Assembly (NCBI RefSeq): GCF_001854325.1
Contig: NZ_CP017755.1
Coordinates: 3,100,001-3,164,000 of the forward strand
Direction: 5' to 3'
Length of the DNA stretch: 64,000 nt
Source of the DNA: Cupriavidus malaysiensis
Lineage (GTDB): Bacteria > Pseudomonadota > Gammaproteobacteria > Burkholderiales > Burkholderiaceae
In this document: positions 8,449-17,691 of the stretch, one piece after another
Position numbering within the stretch: the stretch's first letter is position 1
Layout of the letters: every line of letters starts with the position of its first letter
Position numbers and translations under genes: made by a program
Notes under the pieces: model-generated
The model's input: only the letters and a program-made list of their open reading frames with translations
The model's database searches: none
What the model was told of the DNA's origin: nothing

Positions 8449-9666
8449 TCAGGGCATCGCGGCGGCCAGCACGGCGGGCGCTGCGGGCGCGCTGGCCGAC
8501 CGCGCCGGATGCCAGGCCTGCTGGTCCATCACCAGCCGGAAGCCCAGGTGCGACATGCTGCTGTACGGGTCGGTCCCGCGCCGGGCACTCGGGCGATAGC
8601 TCAGGCAATAGTCCTGGTTGCACAGGAAGGAGCCGCCGCGGATCACCCGCCGGGGCGCGTGCTCGGGCACGCCGGGCTCGGAAGGATCCCAGCTGTCGCC
8701 GGGGCCGTGCGGATCGACCGCGGCCGCAGCGTCCGCCGCGGCCCGCGCGAACTGGTCGGCGCGGTACCAGTCGGCCACCCATTGCCAGGCGTTCCCCGTC
8801 ATGTCGTAGAGTCCATAGCCGTTGGCGGGGAACGTGCCGGCGGCGCTGGTGCCGGCGGCGCCGCCGGCCTTGGGACTGATCACGGGAAAGGGCTGCGCCT
8901 GCTGCCCTTGCCAGACGTTGGCCATCTGCCTGCCGTCCGGGGCGAAGCTGTCGCCCCAGGCGTAGGTCGCCTGCTCCAGGCCTCCGCGCGCCGCGAACTC
9001 CCATTCCGCCTCGGTCGGCAAGCGCTTGCCCGCCCACCTGGCATAGGCCTCGGCGTCCTCATAGGACACCTGCACGACGGGGTGGTCGCCCTTGCCCTCG
9101 ATCGAGCTGCCCGGTCCCTGCGGATGGCGCCAGTCCGCGCCTGGCACGTAGCGCCACCAGCGCGAGTAGTCCTGCAGCGGCACCGGGTGCTCCGTGCCGA
9201 CGAAGACGAGGCCGCCGGGCACCAGCGCGCCGGTGGGCGGAGGCGGCGTGCCCGGCGGCAGCTGTACCTTGATCGTGTCCCAGTCCGGTGTCCTCTGCGC
9301 GGTGGTGACATAGCCGGTGGCCGCCACGAAGGCACTGAACTCGTCGTTGGTCACGTGGTGCCGGTCCATCCAGAATCCGTGCACGCGCACCGTGTGCGCC
9401 GGACGCTCGTTGTCCTGCGCGAGCGGGCTGTCGCTGCCCATGCGGTAGGCGCCGCCGGGTACCCAGGCCATCCCGCGCGGGCCATGGACGCCATCGCCGA
9501 GGATGACCTGGGGCGCGGCCCCGGCCGCGGCGGGCGCCGCCGTGCCGGCTCGCGTGGCGAACATGGCGGCGGCCGCGCCGGCCGCTGCCAAGACGATGGC
9601 GGCGCCGATCCATCGCGCCGGGCGTAGCTGCCTGGAGAACATAACGTTGCGGTTTCCGTGTTGCAT
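8449..9666 (-). CDS. formylglycine-generating enzyme (SUMF1 family), membrane-anchored
   Basis: 405 aa. A single hydrophobic segment (about residues 18-37) precedes a full FGE-sulfatase domain: VPGGAYRMGSD, NERPAHTVRVHGFWMDRHHVTNDEF, HPVVQVSYEDAEAYARWAGK, RLPTEAEWEFAARGG, YGLYDMTGNAWQWVADW and RRVIRGGSFLC. The catalytic cysteine pair of aerobic FGE, spaced C-x4-C (human Cys336/Cys341), is present as Cys349 and Cys354, so it should be a genuine copper-dependent FGE rather than a catalytically altered relative. The anchor puts the domain on the periplasmic side by charge rule, matching the exported sulfatase encoded 83 bp downstream. Confidence 0.92.
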   Translation of the reverse strand: MQHGNRNVMFSRQLRPARWIGAAIVLAAAGAAAAMFATRAGTAAPAAAGAAPQVILGDGVHGPRGMAWVPGGAYRMGSDSPLAQDNERPAHTVRVHGFWMDRHHVTNDEFSAFVAATGYVTTAQRTPDWDTIKVQLPPGTPPPPTGALVPGGLVFVGTEHPVPLQDYSRWWRYVPGADWRHPQGPGSSIEGKGDHPVVQVSYEDAEAYARWAGKRLPTEAEWEFAARGGLEQATYAWGDSFAPDGRQMANVWQGQQAQPFPVISPKAGGAAGTSAAGTFPANGYGLYDMTGNAWQWVADWYRADQFARAAADAAAAVDPHGPGDSWDPSEPGVPEHAPRRVIRGGSFLCNQDYCLSYRPSARRGTDPYSSMSHLGFRLVMDQQAWHPARSASAPAAPAVLAAAMP

Positions 9667-9700
9667 GATGTCTATCCTCGCGGCGCCCGGCCTGCCGCGT

Positions 9701-9729
9701 CAATCGAGCCGATCGAACCGATCGAGCCC
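9701..9729. repeat. short 9-bp tandem repeat
   Basis: Three imperfect copies of a 9-bp unit (CGATCGAGC-like) lie in the 124-bp gap between the porin stop and the formylglycine-generating enzyme start. No function is evident. Confidence 0.5.
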
Positions 9730-9790
9730 GCCGCGCGAGCGATGGCCCGCATACCATGTCCTTCCCCGCCCATTTCAATGATTCAGTGGA

Positions 9791-11047
9791 CTAGAACTTG
9801 TGGCGGATACCCATGGCCGCGCCGATCTGGCTGTTGCTGCCCGGCGTCAGGTAAGCGCCGTTGGCAAAGCTGATTGCCGCCGAATCGAAGTTCAGGCCGG
9901 AGTTCTTCACATAAGCGACCGTCAGATAGACGTCGGTGCGCTTGGAGAAGGCGTAGTCCGCAATCAGGTTCACCTGCCACGGGTTGACCGGATTGAGCGC
10001 CGGCTGCACCGCGTTCGTGCGCAGGATCTTCTGATTGTCGTAGTAGTACGCAAGGCTCAGCGACAGCGCCGAAGTCAGGTCGTGGTTGACACCGACCCAC
10101 CAGAAATCGTCGCGCAGCAGCGTGTTGCCGCCCGCGTCCTTGTTCTGGCCCCAGCGGTAGCCTGCCACGAACTTCGTGCGCGGCAGGTAGTAGGCGAAGG
10201 CCAGCGCCGCCTTCTTCACCGTGCCGGGACTGCCGGCCGTTGCGGCGGGGTTCCACTGGTCATAGCTGGCCGTCACGCCGAAGCGGTTGTCCAGGTACAT
10301 CGCGCCCGCGCCGTAGGCGGTGTTGTCCCTGGCGTGGCCCGGCGTCTCGCCCGCGCCCTGCCCCGCGAGCGGCGTCAGCCCGAAGGCCGGTGTGCCGACG
10401 CCGAAGCTGTAGTGGGCCTTGACCGTCACCGGCCCCTTGACCGCCTGGTAGCTGATCACGTTGTCCTGCCCGTAGGTCGTGCCCAGCAGCGCAACGATCG
10501 GCTCGAACAGCAGGGCATACTTGCTCGGCGAGAAGTTGCCCAGCATGGTGAACATGGTCGTGTCCTGCCGGCCGAGCGCGATCTGGCCGAGACGGTCGCT
10601 CTGCAGGCCGACATAGGCCTTGCGCCCGAACAGGCGCCCGCCCTGCAGCGACTGGCCGGTGTCGGCACCGAAGCCGCTCTCGAGCACGAACAGCCCCTGC
10701 AGGCCGCCCCCGAGATCTTCGACGCCGCGCAGGCCCCAGCGCGACCCCGACAGCCCGCCGTTGGTCTCCATGCCGAACTTGTTCCCGCCCGGCTTCGATG
10801 TCACGGCGCCGGTGACCGGGTTGATCGTCGGTGCGCTGCCGGCCAGGTGATTGATGTATTCGATCGGCACGTCGATCACACCGTACAGGGTCACGCCGGA
10901 CTGCGCGTGCGCGACGCCGGCGGCCGATGCCAGCAAGGCCGCGCCGGCCAGGGACTTGGGCCACTTGCGCGATGCGGGCGATGCGGGCGATGCGGGCGAT
11001 GCGATCGACTTCGTGGACTGGGGAAACCTGATGATCGTCTTCTGCAT
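9791..11047 (-). CDS. Gram-negative trimeric porin (betaproteobacterial OmpC-like)
   Basis: 418 aa, normal length for the family, with GAGGAG just upstream of the ATG. The precursor has an unusually long n-region (about residues 1-27), then a Sec core SLAGAALLASAAGVAHA and mature start QSGVTLYGVIDV. The porin marks are GSRWGLRGVEDLGGGLQGLF, LFGRKAYVGLQSDRLGQIALGRQ (loop 3 region) and a C-terminal strand ending in Phe (MGIRHKF) for BAM recognition. In this operon it is the outer-membrane entry route for the sulfated or desulfated glycoside. Substrate selectivity is inferred from context only. Confidence 0.93.
   Translation of the reverse strand: MQKTIIRFPQSTKSIASPASPASPASRKWPKSLAGAALLASAAGVAHAQSGVTLYGVIDVPIEYINHLAGSAPTINPVTGAVTSKPGGNKFGMETNGGLSGSRWGLRGVEDLGGGLQGLFVLESGFGADTGQSLQGGRLFGRKAYVGLQSDRLGQIALGRQDTTMFTMLGNFSPSKYALLFEPIVALLGTTYGQDNVISYQAVKGPVTVKAHYSFGVGTPAFGLTPLAGQGAGETPGHARDNTAYGAGAMYLDNRFGVTASYDQWNPAATAGSPGTVKKAALAFAYYLPRTKFVAGYRWGQNKDAGGNTLLRDDFWWVGVNHDLTSALSLSLAYYYDNQKILRTNAVQPALNPVNPWQVNLIADYAFSKRTDVYLTVAYVKNSGLNFDSAAISFANGAYLTPGSNSQIGAAMGIRHKF
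10969..11004. repeat. 9-bp tandem repeat (4 copies) in the porin signal peptide
   Basis: Four units of GCGATGCGG (the last with one change) lie in frame within the porin gene and encode Ser-Pro-Ala repeats before the signal-peptide core. Copy-number change would keep the frame and alter only the n-region length. Confidence 0.85.
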
Positions 11048-11131
11048 GATTCTCCTCCTCTTGCTTTGTTCTGGTATGTGCGGGCCCGGCGTGGCGGCGG
11101 CGCGCAGGGCGCGGCACCGCCGCCATGGGAC

Positions 11132-13303
11132 TCAACGGCCGAAGGTCCGCTCCTCGAGCTCGGCATCGCCATGCAGGACGAGCTCCCCGGCGGAGCGCCC
11201 GAGCGCGAGGCGGTAGCGGCCGGCGTCGATGCGCCAGTGCGCCTCGGCGGCCTGGAAGCGCGCGAGCAGGCGCGCATCGGCGCGCACGCTGACGCGCGCG
11301 GACTCCCCCGGACGGAGGAAGACGCGCTGGAAGCCGAGCAAGCGCATGCGCACGTCGCCGGCCGCTTCCGTCAGGTACAGCTGAGGCACGTCCGCACCCT
11401 CGTGCGCCCCGGTGTTGGTCACCGTGAAGGTCGCCGTGACGGTCTCGCCGGCATCGATGCGCAGGTCGGCGTAGGCGAACCGGGTGTAGCTCAGTCCATG
11501 GCCGAAGGCGAACAGCGCCTGCCTGTCCGTGCGGGCGAACCAGCGGTACCCGACCTCGGCGCCCTCGTGGTAGTGCACGCGGATGGGCGTGCCCAGTTCG
11601 ACGTCGGCACCCGGCAGGCGCGGATGGGGGGTCTGCTCGACGCTGGCCGGGAACGTGACCGGCAGGCGCCCGGACGGGTTGACGTCGCCCGCCAGCACCT
11701 CGGTCATGGCCTGCGCTCCCGCCTGCCCCGGATACCAGGCCTGCACGATGGCCCTTACCTTGGCGTGCCACGGCATCGCCACCGGATTGCCGGTCTGCAG
11801 CACGACGATGACGTTGTCATGGACGCTCGCGAGCGCGTCGATCAGGGCGTCCTGCCCGAACGGCAGGGTCATGTCCGGGCTGTCGAAGCGCTCACCCTCG
11901 TGCCGGATCGCGTGCACGATGACGGTGTCGCAACGCCTGGCCAGCGCCACCGCCTCGGCGATATGCGCGCCGCTGTCGTAGGACACGGCCGCTTCCGGGA
12001 AGCGCTGGCGCAGCGCCGCCAGTGGCGACGGCCCGAACAGCCGCATGGTGGTGGGCCCCAGCAAGGGATGGCTGCGTGCGGGGATCTGCGCCGCATAACC
12101 GGCGGGCGGCATGACCTGGCTCGAGCCGTCGCCGGACAGCACGCCGGCCTGGGCATAGCCGCCGATCACGGCGATCCTGCCCTTGCCCGGCGCCAGCGGC
12201 AGCGCCTCCCGCTCGTTCTTCAGCAGCACGATGCCCTGGCGCGCCGCTTCCAGCGCCACGCCGTGATGCGCGGCGAAGTCGACCGGCCCGCAGGGGCGTT
12301 CCTGGTCGATGCCCACCGCATAGTAGGAGCGCAGCATGCGCCGGACCATCTCGCTGATGCGCGCCTTGGGCACCTTGCCATCCTCGTACGCTTGCCGCAG
12401 CGGCCCGTTGAACCATTCCTGCGCATCGAGCTGCGCGCCGGAATGCTGGTCGAGCCCGTTCAGGGCGAACTCCCAGCCGTACACGGCCAGCCAGTCCGAC
12501 ATCACCCAGCCCTTGAAGCCCATCGCGTCCTTGAGCGTCTCCTGCAGGAGGGCGCGGTTGCCGCAGGCATAGGCGCCGTTGACGAGGTTGTACGCCCCCA
12601 TCAAGGCACCCGGCTCGCTTTGCTCGATGGCGATCTGGAAGGCCAGCAGGTCGCTCTCGCGATGCGCGGCCGGATCGATGACGGCATCCAGGAAGAACTT
12701 GTTGGTTTCGCTGGCGTTGAGCGAGACGTGCTTGAGCACCGCGAGCACGCCTTCCTCCTGCGTGCCGCGGACCATGCCGGCCCCCACCAGGCCGGACAGC
12801 AGGGGATCTTCGGAGACGTATTCGAAGTTCCTGCCGTTGCGCACCTCGCGCACCAGGTTGATGCCGCCGCCCAGCGCCACGTTGAAGCCGCGCGCGCGCG
12901 CCTCCTTGCCGATCACGCAGCCGATGGTCCGCGCCAGCGCCGGATTGAAGCTCGCGCCCAGCGCGAGACCGGCGGGAAAGGCGGTGGCACCGTCGCCCTG
13001 GCCGCCGGTGTGGCGCAGCCCCAGGCTCGCATCCGCCATCTTCAGGGACGGGATGCCGAGGCGAGGCACGCCGCTGGTGTAGCCCGCGATGACGGGCAGT
13101 TCCGCCGGCACGCGCGGCTCCCTCTCGGTGCGGCCGAAGACCCGCACCATCAGGCTGTACAGCAGCGAGAAGCGTTCGTCGTCGGTCATGCGCGACTCGG
13201 TCTCGCTGGCACGCAGGTCGGGATCGGCGCGGGAGGAGCAGGAAGCCGCGGCAGGCGGGGACGACGGCATGGCTTCCCTGCCGGGAGGATGAAGTTCGGG
13301 CAT
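11132..13303 (-). CDS. glycoside hydrolase family 3 beta-glucosidase
   Basis: 723 aa; the start may instead be the ATG at 13270, which has a better ribosome site (AGGGAAGCC). It has the GH3 N-terminal barrel (PRLGIPSLKMADASLGLRH; KHVSLNASETN; catalytic Asp270 in VMSDW), the GH3_C domain (about residues 330-560) and a C-terminal fibronectin-III-like domain (YTRFAYADLRIDAGETVTAT onward). GH3 enzymes of this layout remove terminal beta-linked glucose and related sugars. No signal peptide is visible, so hydrolysis is probably cytoplasmic after import. It lies between the porin and transporter genes of the sulfatase operon. Confidence 0.93.
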   Translation of the reverse strand: MPELHPPGREAMPSSPPAAASCSSRADPDLRASETESRMTDDERFSLLYSLMVRVFGRTEREPRVPAELPVIAGYTSGVPRLGIPSLKMADASLGLRHTGGQGDGATAFPAGLALGASFNPALARTIGCVIGKEARARGFNVALGGGINLVREVRNGRNFEYVSEDPLLSGLVGAGMVRGTQEEGVLAVLKHVSLNASETNKFFLDAVIDPAAHRESDLLAFQIAIEQSEPGALMGAYNLVNGAYACGNRALLQETLKDAMGFKGWVMSDWLAVYGWEFALNGLDQHSGAQLDAQEWFNGPLRQAYEDGKVPKARISEMVRRMLRSYYAVGIDQERPCGPVDFAAHHGVALEAARQGIVLLKNEREALPLAPGKGRIAVIGGYAQAGVLSGDGSSQVMPPAGYAAQIPARSHPLLGPTTMRLFGPSPLAALRQRFPEAAVSYDSGAHIAEAVALARRCDTVIVHAIRHEGERFDSPDMTLPFGQDALIDALASVHDNVIVVLQTGNPVAMPWHAKVRAIVQAWYPGQAGAQAMTEVLAGDVNPSGRLPVTFPASVEQTPHPRLPGADVELGTPIRVHYHEGAEVGYRWFARTDRQALFAFGHGLSYTRFAYADLRIDAGETVTATFTVTNTGAHEGADVPQLYLTEAAGDVRMRLLGFQRVFLRPGESARVSVRADARLLARFQAAEAHWRIDAGRYRLALGRSAGELVLHGDAELEERTFGR

Positions 13304-13412
13304 CGGGTGGTTCCGGGTTGGAATGGCTGCGCCAAGGGCGCGAGAGTCCGAGCGCGCGGCGGGGACCGCGCGGTCAACGAAGAAACGGAGGTTCAGGGGA
13401 AGCTCGCGGCGA

Positions 13413-14831
13413 TCAGGGCGCGGCGCCGGCAGCGGCCCGGCGCCGCCCCAGTTCGTGCAGCAGATCCCGATGCATGCCCGGCGTCACCGGGTAGAAGTAG
13501 GCGAACACCATGCCCACCACGAGCAGCGCCATCGGCCCCTGCCACAGCATGGCCCAGATGCCGTCGAGGGTCGCCGGCGCCTGGGCCTGGTTGGCGGCGA
13601 AGCCGAGCGCGCCGAGCAGGTGGCCGACGCCGCCGACGGCGATGGCGAGCGCGCCCTTCTGCGCGAAGGCGATCACGCCGAAGATCGTGCCTTCGCCGCG
13701 GATGCCGGTGCGCCACTCCCCGTACTCCACGGTGTCGGGGATCATGGCCCACGACGCCAGCAGGGTGGCGGCGCTGGCGAAGCCGATCACGCCCAGCAGC
13801 AGCAGCAAGGCGGGCACACCCGGCGTGCCGAGCGCGCCGAGCACGGCATAGGCGCCGATGGCAAGCCCGCCGCCGGCCAGGGCCACCAATCGCTTCGACG
13901 TGCGCCGCATCAGCCATGCCCACAGCGGCACGGCGATGAAGACCTGGAGTGCGACCACGCCGAGCGCGGTGCCGATCAGGTCTTCCCGGTGCAGGGCGTA
14001 CTTCAGCACATAGGGCAGTGTCTTGGACAGGAAGGTACCGGCGGCCATGAGCGCGACCGACATGCCGCAGACCAGCAGGAAGGCGCGGTTGCGCAGCACC
14101 ACCGCCAGGGCGTCGCGCACGGAGAGGGTGTGCGCATCGGCTTGCACGCGCTCCTCGGTGGAAAGGAAGGTCAGCAGGAAGACCGGCAGCGACACCACCG
14201 CGTACAGGGTCATCACCGCCAGGAAGCCCTGCTTCTCGTCGCCCGCGCCGAACCCATGCACCAGCTTCAGTGTCAGCAGCGCCACCAGCAGGCCGGCGCT
14301 GCTGGCGCAGACCATGCGGGCGGCGGCCAGGCCGCCGCGCTCCTGGCTGCTGCGCGTCAGCGTCGCCATCAGCGAGTTATAGGGCATCGACAGGACGGTG
14401 TAGGCGGTGCGGAACAGCATGTGCGTGCCCAGCACCAAGGCGAGCAGGCGATCGCCGGTGGCCGCGCTCGGATAGAACATCGCGATGAAACTGAGCGCGA
14501 GCGGGATGCAGCCGAACAGCAGGTAAGGCCGATAGCGGCCCCAGCGGGTGCGCGTGCGGTTGGCGAGGAAGCCTGCCACCGGATCGCACAGCGCGTCCCA
14601 CAGCATGGCGGCGCCGAAGATCCACCCCGCCGTGGCCGCGGACAGCCCGACGACGTCCGTGTAGTAGTACAGGAGGTACAGGGTGGTCGCCTGCCAGTAC
14701 AGGTTGAAGGCGAAATCGCCGATGCCGAAGCCGAGCTTCGTGCGCAGCGTGAGCCTGTCGCCGCCGGCCGGCACGGCGGCCGGGGCCTCCGGCCGGGCCG
14801 GCGACGTTACCGAGTCGAGATTTGCAGCCAT
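13413..14831 (-). CDS. GPH-family (MFS_2) sugar:cation symporter
   Basis: 472 aa from the ATG at 14831. About twelve membrane segments are visible, with the GPH hallmark between helices 1 and 4: YYYTDVVGLSAATAG, DALCDPVAGFLANRTRTRWGRYRPYLL. The family (MelB, XylP, UidB and relatives) moves glycosides with sodium or protons across the inner membrane. As first gene of the operon, directly under the dyad at 14908-14929, it fits import of the glycoside that the GH3 enzyme then cleaves. It is 109 bp upstream of the GH3 gene. Confidence 0.92.
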   Translation of the reverse strand: MAANLDSVTSPARPEAPAAVPAGGDRLTLRTKLGFGIGDFAFNLYWQATTLYLLYYYTDVVGLSAATAGWIFGAAMLWDALCDPVAGFLANRTRTRWGRYRPYLLFGCIPLALSFIAMFYPSAATGDRLLALVLGTHMLFRTAYTVLSMPYNSLMATLTRSSQERGGLAAARMVCASSAGLLVALLTLKLVHGFGAGDEKQGFLAVMTLYAVVSLPVFLLTFLSTEERVQADAHTLSVRDALAVVLRNRAFLLVCGMSVALMAAGTFLSKTLPYVLKYALHREDLIGTALGVVALQVFIAVPLWAWLMRRTSKRLVALAGGGLAIGAYAVLGALGTPGVPALLLLLGVIGFASAATLLASWAMIPDTVEYGEWRTGIRGEGTIFGVIAFAQKGALAIAVGGVGHLLGALGFAANQAQAPATLDGIWAMLWQGPMALLVVGMVFAYFYPVTPGMHRDLLHELGRRRAAAGAAP

Positions 14832-14907
14832 CGTTCCACGCCCCTCGCCCGCAAGCGATCCCGGCGAGCAGCGTTTCCCCCTGGAAACCGCTGCGCCATC
14901 CGCCGTA

Positions 14908-14929
14908 AAATTATCCACTCGGATAATTT
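14908..14929. promoter_or_regulatory. perfect 9-bp dyad, probable TetR operator of the sulfatase/glucosidase operon
   Basis: AAATTATCC (14908-14916) and GGATAATTT (14921-14929) are exact reverse complements separated by 4 bp. The site is in the 247-bp divergent gap between the transporter gene and the TetR gene, and is the most AT-rich patch there. A TetR dimer bound here could repress both directions. Binding is inferred. Confidence 0.75.
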
Positions 14930-15078
14930 ATCAATGGCGCTCCGGAAGCGTCAAGCGAGCGCGGCTCAGTACAATCCCTGAAACGACGCCGTGCGGCGCC
15001 ACGCGATACGCTCCAGGCCGCGGCGCAGATCGCCTGGACGATCGCGCCATCCGGCGTGAACCCCTGAGGAATCTGTAG

Positions 15079-15699
15079 ATGCGCACTGCCAGGCAGGCAC
15101 AACAGGAACGAAGTGAACAGACGCGAGCCCAGATACTCGGCATCGCCCTGGAGCAGTTCTCGACACGTGGTTTCGATGCAGTCAGCCTGCGCGAGATCGC
15201 GGAGATGGCCGGCGTCAACCACGCCATGATCCGCTACTACTTCGGCGACAAGGAAAGCCTCTGGCGCGAGAGCGTCACCTACCTGTTCGAGCGCTTCGCG
15301 CAGGAACTGGAGCCGCCCCGGCCCGGTCCGCAGGGCTACGCCCTGGAGGCGGTGCAGGAGTACATCCGCAACTATGTGCGGTATTGCGCGCGCCATCCCG
15401 AGCACGCGCGCCTGATGATGCAGGAGGCCAATCGCGACTCCGAGCGCTTGCAGTGGATGGCGCAGGCCTTCATCCGCCCGCGCCACGACCTGACCGTGCC
15501 GCTGATCGAGGTCGTCAGCCGGCAGACCGGCGGACTCGCGCGGATCGATCCGGTGATGCTGCTGTACATGGTGACCGCCATCGCCCAGGTTCCCTACCTG
15601 CTCACCGCCGAAATGAAATATGCGCACGGCATCGACGCCTTGCGCGAGAAGACCATCGAGGCGCATTGCGAGGCCGTGCTGGCCTTCATCTTCCGCTGA
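15079..15699 (+). CDS. TetR-family regulator of the sulfatase/glucosidase operon
   Basis: 206 aa. Residues about 10-60 are a TetR_N HTH (TRAQILGIALEQFSTRGFDA, then SLREIAEMAGVNHAMIRYYF-G-D-K). The rest is helical ligand domain of the type often labelled TetR_C_6/CECR6-like (HPEHARLMMQEAN). It is divergent from the seven-gene operon and separated from it by the perfect dyad at 14908-14929. It is therefore the probable local repressor, released by the glycoside or its breakdown product; this is inference from layout. Confidence 0.9.
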   Translation: MRTARQAQQERSEQTRAQILGIALEQFSTRGFDAVSLREIAEMAGVNHAMIRYYFGDKESLWRESVTYLFERFAQELEPPRPGPQGYALEAVQEYIRNYVRYCARHPEHARLMMQEANRDSERLQWMAQAFIRPRHDLTVPLIEVVSRQTGGLARIDPVMLLYMVTAIAQVPYLLTAEMKYAHGIDALREKTIEAHCEAVLAFIFR

Positions 15700-15723
15700 A
15701 GGCCGGCGCGGGCCGGCGCGGGC

Positions 15724-17274
<1,551 letters not shown>

Positions 17275-17339
17275 TGTTTTGTCTCGAAGGGGGTCGCGTA
17301 TCGCTGGCGACCTCGAATTCTCTGGTTGGAGACAATGCG

Positions 17340-17355
17340 GTCTCGATAGCGAGAC
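17340..17355. promoter_or_regulatory. GTCTC-N6-GAGAC dyad, candidate activator site 1
   Basis: The 16-bp dyad GTCTCG-ATAG-CGAGAC lies 65 bp upstream of the hbcR-like start and about 250 bp upstream of the sigma54 promoter. It has the same outer halves and spacing as the site at 17463-17478. Additional GAGAC half-sites occur around 17326 and 17390. Assignment as an upstream activator sequence is inference. Confidence 0.6.
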
Positions 17356-17462
17356 AGCATTGCAGCCCTGTCATGCGGGAGACATGGCGGGCTCTTAGGC
17401 TTCATCGCGTGCTTCGCGGCGGGGCCCCGCCGCGCGGCGTGGCTGCGGGTGCGCCGGTGGAC

Positions 17463-17478
17463 GTCTCCATTTGGAGAC
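17463..17478. promoter_or_regulatory. GTCTC-N6-GAGAC dyad, candidate activator site 2
   Basis: GTCTCCA-TT-TGGAGAC is a perfect 16-bp palindrome about 110-125 bp upstream of the sigma54 -24 element, a normal distance for an enhancer bound by an HbcR-type activator. Confidence 0.7.
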
Positions 17479-17586
17479 AAATTGTACCTGCCGCCGGCCC
17501 GCGCCCCGCGCGCGCGGCCGCCGGCAGGCGCCGAGACACCGCCCCGATGCCTGCCAGGCCGCGCCAGGCAAGGCTTTGCGGGCAAG

Positions 17587-17601
17587 TGGCACGCTTCGTG
17601 C
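17587..17601 (+). promoter_or_regulatory. sigma54 (-24/-12) promoter for the GntP permease and bdhA
   Basis: TGGCACG-CTTC-GTGC matches the sigma54 consensus TGGCACG-N4-TTGC at every consensus base but one, with the GG and GC at the correct spacing. The start of transcription would lie near 17612, about 80 nt before the permease ATG. It fits the sigma54 activator gene next door. Confidence 0.8.
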
Positions 17602-17691
17602 GATGCCACGCCGCCGCACGGCGCGACGTACGCCGCGTGCCATCCCTTCCCCCGACAACGTGTCCGCACGGACCATCCGATTGGAGACAAG

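Noticed and set aside
9800..13939. Very long plus-strand open frame (over 1,300 codons) opposite the porin, GH3 and transporter genes
   Set aside because: It is an antisense frame kept open by high GC; its translation is Arg/His/Gln-rich low complexity, while the minus strand carries three clear families.
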